Notes under the pieces: generated by a model
Database searches by the model: none
The model's input: only the letters and a program-made list of their open reading frames with translations
What the model was told of the DNA's origin: nothing
Assembly (NCBI GenBank): GCA_003551325.1
Contig: PUMK01000007.1
Location: 1-5,930, forward strand
Origin: Candidatus Acetothermia bacterium
GTDB lineage: Bacteria > Bipolaricaulota > Bipolaricaulia > Bipolaricaulales > Bipolaricaulaceae
Direction: 5' to 3'
DNA: 5,930 nucleotides
Part shown: piece after piece, positions 3,842-5,930 of the stretch
Numbering within the stretch: the stretch's first letter is position 1
Layout of the letters: every line of letters begins with the position of its first letter
Made by a program: the position numbers and the translations under genes

Positions 3842-5930
3842 GTGAAGTCCCCCTTCAAGTGTTGGGCCTGCCTGCTGGCGGGTCTCCTCATCTCAAGTCT
3901 GCTCGTGGTCTCCGGCATGCCATGCACAATCACACTGCGGCCTGGAGACTCCATTCAGAGAGCCGTCGACCAAGCGCAGGAGGGAGACGTGCTGTGTCTC
4001 TCGCGGGGAACGTGGAGCGAGCATGTGGTTGTTCGCCAGTCGATCACCCTGCGTGGCGCGGGTGCTGACCGGACCGAGATCAAGGGCACTGCGTACGGGG
4101 AACCTGTTGTCTGGGTGAAGGGGGACGCCACCGTGGTGCTTGAAGGGCTCACCATCCGGGATGGCGTGGGGGCTGGCCTGGAGCGCGCGTACCCCTCGGC
4201 GGGACTGCTCGTGTCGGGTGACGCCCAGGCTGAGCTAAGAGCCTGCCGACTTGAGGGAAACAACCCGGCGGGGCTCCTCGTGCAGGACTCGGCAAGCGTG
4301 CGTGGGGTGGACACGCGCATCAGCGAGAACCTTCGTTTCGGAGCCGTCGTCCGAGGGATGGGCGATGCGGCCCTCTCCCAGAGCTCGGTTAGGGAGAACG
4401 CTCAAGGCGGGGTCTGGGTATCCGGTGATGGACGTTTTGAGGGTTCGGACATCGTGGTGGCTGACAACGGCAGCACCGGGTTGTGGGTGCGCGATCAAGC
4501 GATGATGCTGCTCGACGACTCCCTTGTGGAGGGCAACAAGGGGCCCGGAATACGAGTTCAGAACAGTGCTCGGGCAGAACTCCGAACCAGTCAGGTGCTC
4601 CGAAACCAGGATCCCGGGGCCACGTTGCTCGACAACAGCCAGGTGGAGTTCACCGAGACATCGCTCCACGGAAACTGGCTGGGGATCCTCATCACCGGGA
4701 ACGCCTACGCTGTTGTCGAAGCGTGCCACATCAAAGCCAACCGGTGGGAAGCAGTCCGGATCACAGAGGAAGGGCGCGCTCACGTCGCACGGAGCCTCCT
4801 CGAAGAAGGAACTTCGGCACTCCTCATGACAGGGAGATCGGCGGCAGTCGTGGTGGAGAACGAGATCCGCGGGTTCCGAATTGCAGGGATCTCGGCCTAC
4901 GGGCACGAGCTCGTGGGCAATGACAACCGCATGCGCGACAACACTGTTGACGTGCTGGGAAACGTACCCGGTGGTTTTCGCGTTCCGCTTCGCGAACCCA
5001 CCGAGGACACCATCACGTTCCCTGATGAGACGTACCCAACGCTGCAGCACGCTGTGGACGCCTTGAGGAATGGCGGCGTATTGAGGATCCGTGCGGGGAC
5101 CCATCGGGCTACCGCAACGGTGGAGCGTGAGGCCGTGTTCCTTGGAGAGCCTACCACACAGCTACAGAGTGCCCATCCTGATGCTCCTTCACTGTCGCTT
5201 GTCGGCCAAGCCGACGTGCGCCTGGAGAACCTCGAACTCGTGGGCGGAGCCATCGGCTTGGCCGCGGGGTTCGAGGCGCGCGCGGACCTCGAGGATGTGG
5301 CGATCCGTGGCAACGAGACGGGGGTCATTCTGTGGAACAACGCTGCGCTCACCATGCGGGCGTGCGAGGTGACAGCAAACTCGGACCACGGCCTGACGAT
5401 CTCACATGCAGCCACAGCCGTTCTCACAGCATGCGTGGTAGCCAGCAACGGCGGGGACGGCATCCAAGGGTGGGATGACGCGCGGGTGACGATCAACAGC
5501 TCCAGGATCGCGTCAAACCAACAGCATGGGGTTCATGCGGGAGTGACGAGCGCGCTCAAGATCGTTGACAGCGTGGTTACGCACAACAAGAACGGGATCA
5601 CGATGAGCCATAGCAGCCAGGGTACCATCGACGCTGTCTCCATCTCCAACAACAACGCCGGTATCTTCCTTGAGGGGAGAACCCGCACCAGCGTCCGTGA
5701 CTGCACGATCACTGCCAACGAACACGGCATCTACATCCGGGACGCAGCACATGCCACCATTGTGGGGAACGACATCTTCGACAACGCGCGCTACGGGGTG
5801 ACGATGCTCGCCTCGCTGTTCAGCGGCTCGGTGAGCGGAAGCGGGAATGCGATCGAAGGGCCCAAGGTCCCTACGAGTAGGTTTGATCAAGCGCTCTCCA
5901 CGCGCGTGCTTGAGTTCCTGAAGACAGAGG
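3842..5930 (+). CDS. Large secreted right-handed beta-helix protein with two NosD/CASH-like modules (3' end outside window)
   Basis: An uninterrupted frame of 696 codons from GTG at 3842 to the right edge, with no stop yet. Residues 1-27 form a signal peptide (K2 and K6, then hydrophobic CLLAGLLISSLLVVSG at 10-25); cleavage is probably near Gly25. Cys28 is preceded by Pro, so a lipoprotein is unlikely. Module 1 has the cap ITLRPGDSIQRAVDQAQEGD (30-49), then 'GTW...ITLRGAG' (56-74), and ten coils of 22-24 residues from 120 to about 348, each close to 'G-hydrophobic-x-V ... A ... L ... I/V ... N'. Module 2 repeats this after a linker (372-390): cap FPDETYPTLQHAVDALRNGG (393-412), then coils from about 451 to 674 (Gly at 494, 517, 540, 563, 585, 607, 629, 652). 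Such proteins are periplasmic or surface proteins, including sugar-binding enzymes and the NosD metallo-maturation factor. No catalytic site is evident. The fold is certain; the role is not. Confidence 0.92.
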   Translation, partial: MKSPFKCWACLLAGLLISSLLVVSGMPCTITLRPGDSIQRAVDQAQEGDVLCLSRGTWSEHVVVRQSITLRGAGADRTEIKGTAYGEPVVWVKGDATVVLEGLTIRDGVGAGLERAYPSAGLLVSGDAQAELRACRLEGNNPAGLLVQDSASVRGVDTRISENLRFGAVVRGMGDAALSQSSVRENAQGGVWVSGDGRFEGSDIVVADNGSTGLWVRDQAMMLLDDSLVEGNKGPGIRVQNSARAELRTSQVLRNQDPGATLLDNSQVEFTETSLHGNWLGILITGNAYAVVEACHIKANRWEAVRITEEGRAHVARSLLEEGTSALLMTGRSAAVVVENEIRGFRIAGISAYGHELVGNDNRMRDNTVDVLGNVPGGFRVPLREPTEDTITFPDETYPTLQHAVDALRNGGVLRIRAGTHRATATVEREAVFLGEPTTQLQSAHPDAPSLSLVGQADVRLENLELVGGAIGLAAGFEARADLEDVAIRGNETGVILWNNAALTMRACEVTANSDHGLTISHAATAVLTACVVASNGGDGIQGWDDARVTINSSRIASNQQHGVHAGVTSALKIVDSVVTHNKNGITMSHSSQGTIDAVSISNNNAGIFLEGRTRTSVRDCTITANEHGIYIRDAAHATIVGNDIFDNARYGVTMLASLFSGSVSGSGNAIEGPKVPTSRFDQALSTRVLEFLKTE

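Noticed and set aside
3735..3845. A 36-codon frame starting MAIECLLLPWTLAGHWF whose TGA overlaps the GTG start of the beta-helix gene (GTGA).
   Set aside because: It has no ribosome site at a useful distance, its ATG lies in the loop of the 3727-3752 hairpin, and its composition is what the palindromes and ribosome site would encode by chance. It could be a leader peptide but nothing positive supports that.
3842..3925. Lipoprotein signal at Cys28 of the beta-helix protein.
   Set aside because: The residues before the cysteine are Gly-Met-Pro. A lipobox needs a small residue such as Gly, Ala or Ser at -1, so an ordinary signal peptide is more likely.
4235..5104. A 289-codon minus-strand open frame opposite the beta-helix gene.
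   Set aside because: It lies fully antisense to a frame with 20 regular beta-helix coils. Its translation has no recognisable domain and no ribosome site was apparent; long antisense frames are common in GC-rich coding DNA.
3842..5930. The regular 22-24 residue periodicity as a DNA tandem repeat or CRISPR-like array.
   Set aside because: The repeats are conserved only as a protein pattern. The underlying 66-72 base units differ throughout, and no identical repeats with spacers are present.

Overview
The window is GC-rich bacterial DNA (about 60 % by eye) with strong AAGGAGG/GGAGGT ribosome binding sites, GTG as well as ATG starts, and stop/start overlaps of four bases. No rRNA, tRNA or housekeeping marker is present, so the phylum cannot be fixed. 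The gene mix (GYD-domain protein, ABC-2 exporter, large secreted beta-helix protein) would suit an environmental or thermophilic lineage such as Bipolaricaulota, Chloroflexota or Armatimonadota, but that is only an impression.

Layout. Bases 1-140 hold, on the minus strand, the first 46 codons of a probable GNAT acetyltransferase. A divergent intergenic region (141-283) carries an extended -10 promoter for a 96-residue GYD-domain protein (284-574, plus). A 255-base gap (575-829) follows. It has no convincing gene but three successive inverted repeats, the first being a long two-tier hairpin. Then comes a tightly coupled trio: a small two-helix membrane protein of the PLDc_N type (830-1186), an ABC ATPase (GTG start, 1183-2112) and an ABC-2 permease (2109-2873). 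Each junction is a 4-base overlap, so the three are almost certainly cotranslated. Next is a secreted protein of unknown family with an acidic DxDxDG loop (2926-3717). After a 124-base gap with two more inverted repeats, a very large secreted right-handed beta-helix protein starts at 3842 (GTG) and runs off the right edge (696 codons visible).

How the genes fit. The small membrane protein, ATPase and permease match the order yxlE-yxlF-yxlG of the Bacillus sigY operon. ATPase plus ABC-2 permease plus periplasmic beta-helix protein also recalls NosF-NosY-NosD of nitrous-oxide reductase maturation. Here the beta-helix protein is in effect two NosD-like modules in tandem, and nothing else of the nos pathway is visible. 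The working picture is an ABC-2 transporter acting on, or together with, extracytoplasmic proteins encoded just downstream. That functional link is inference from gene order.
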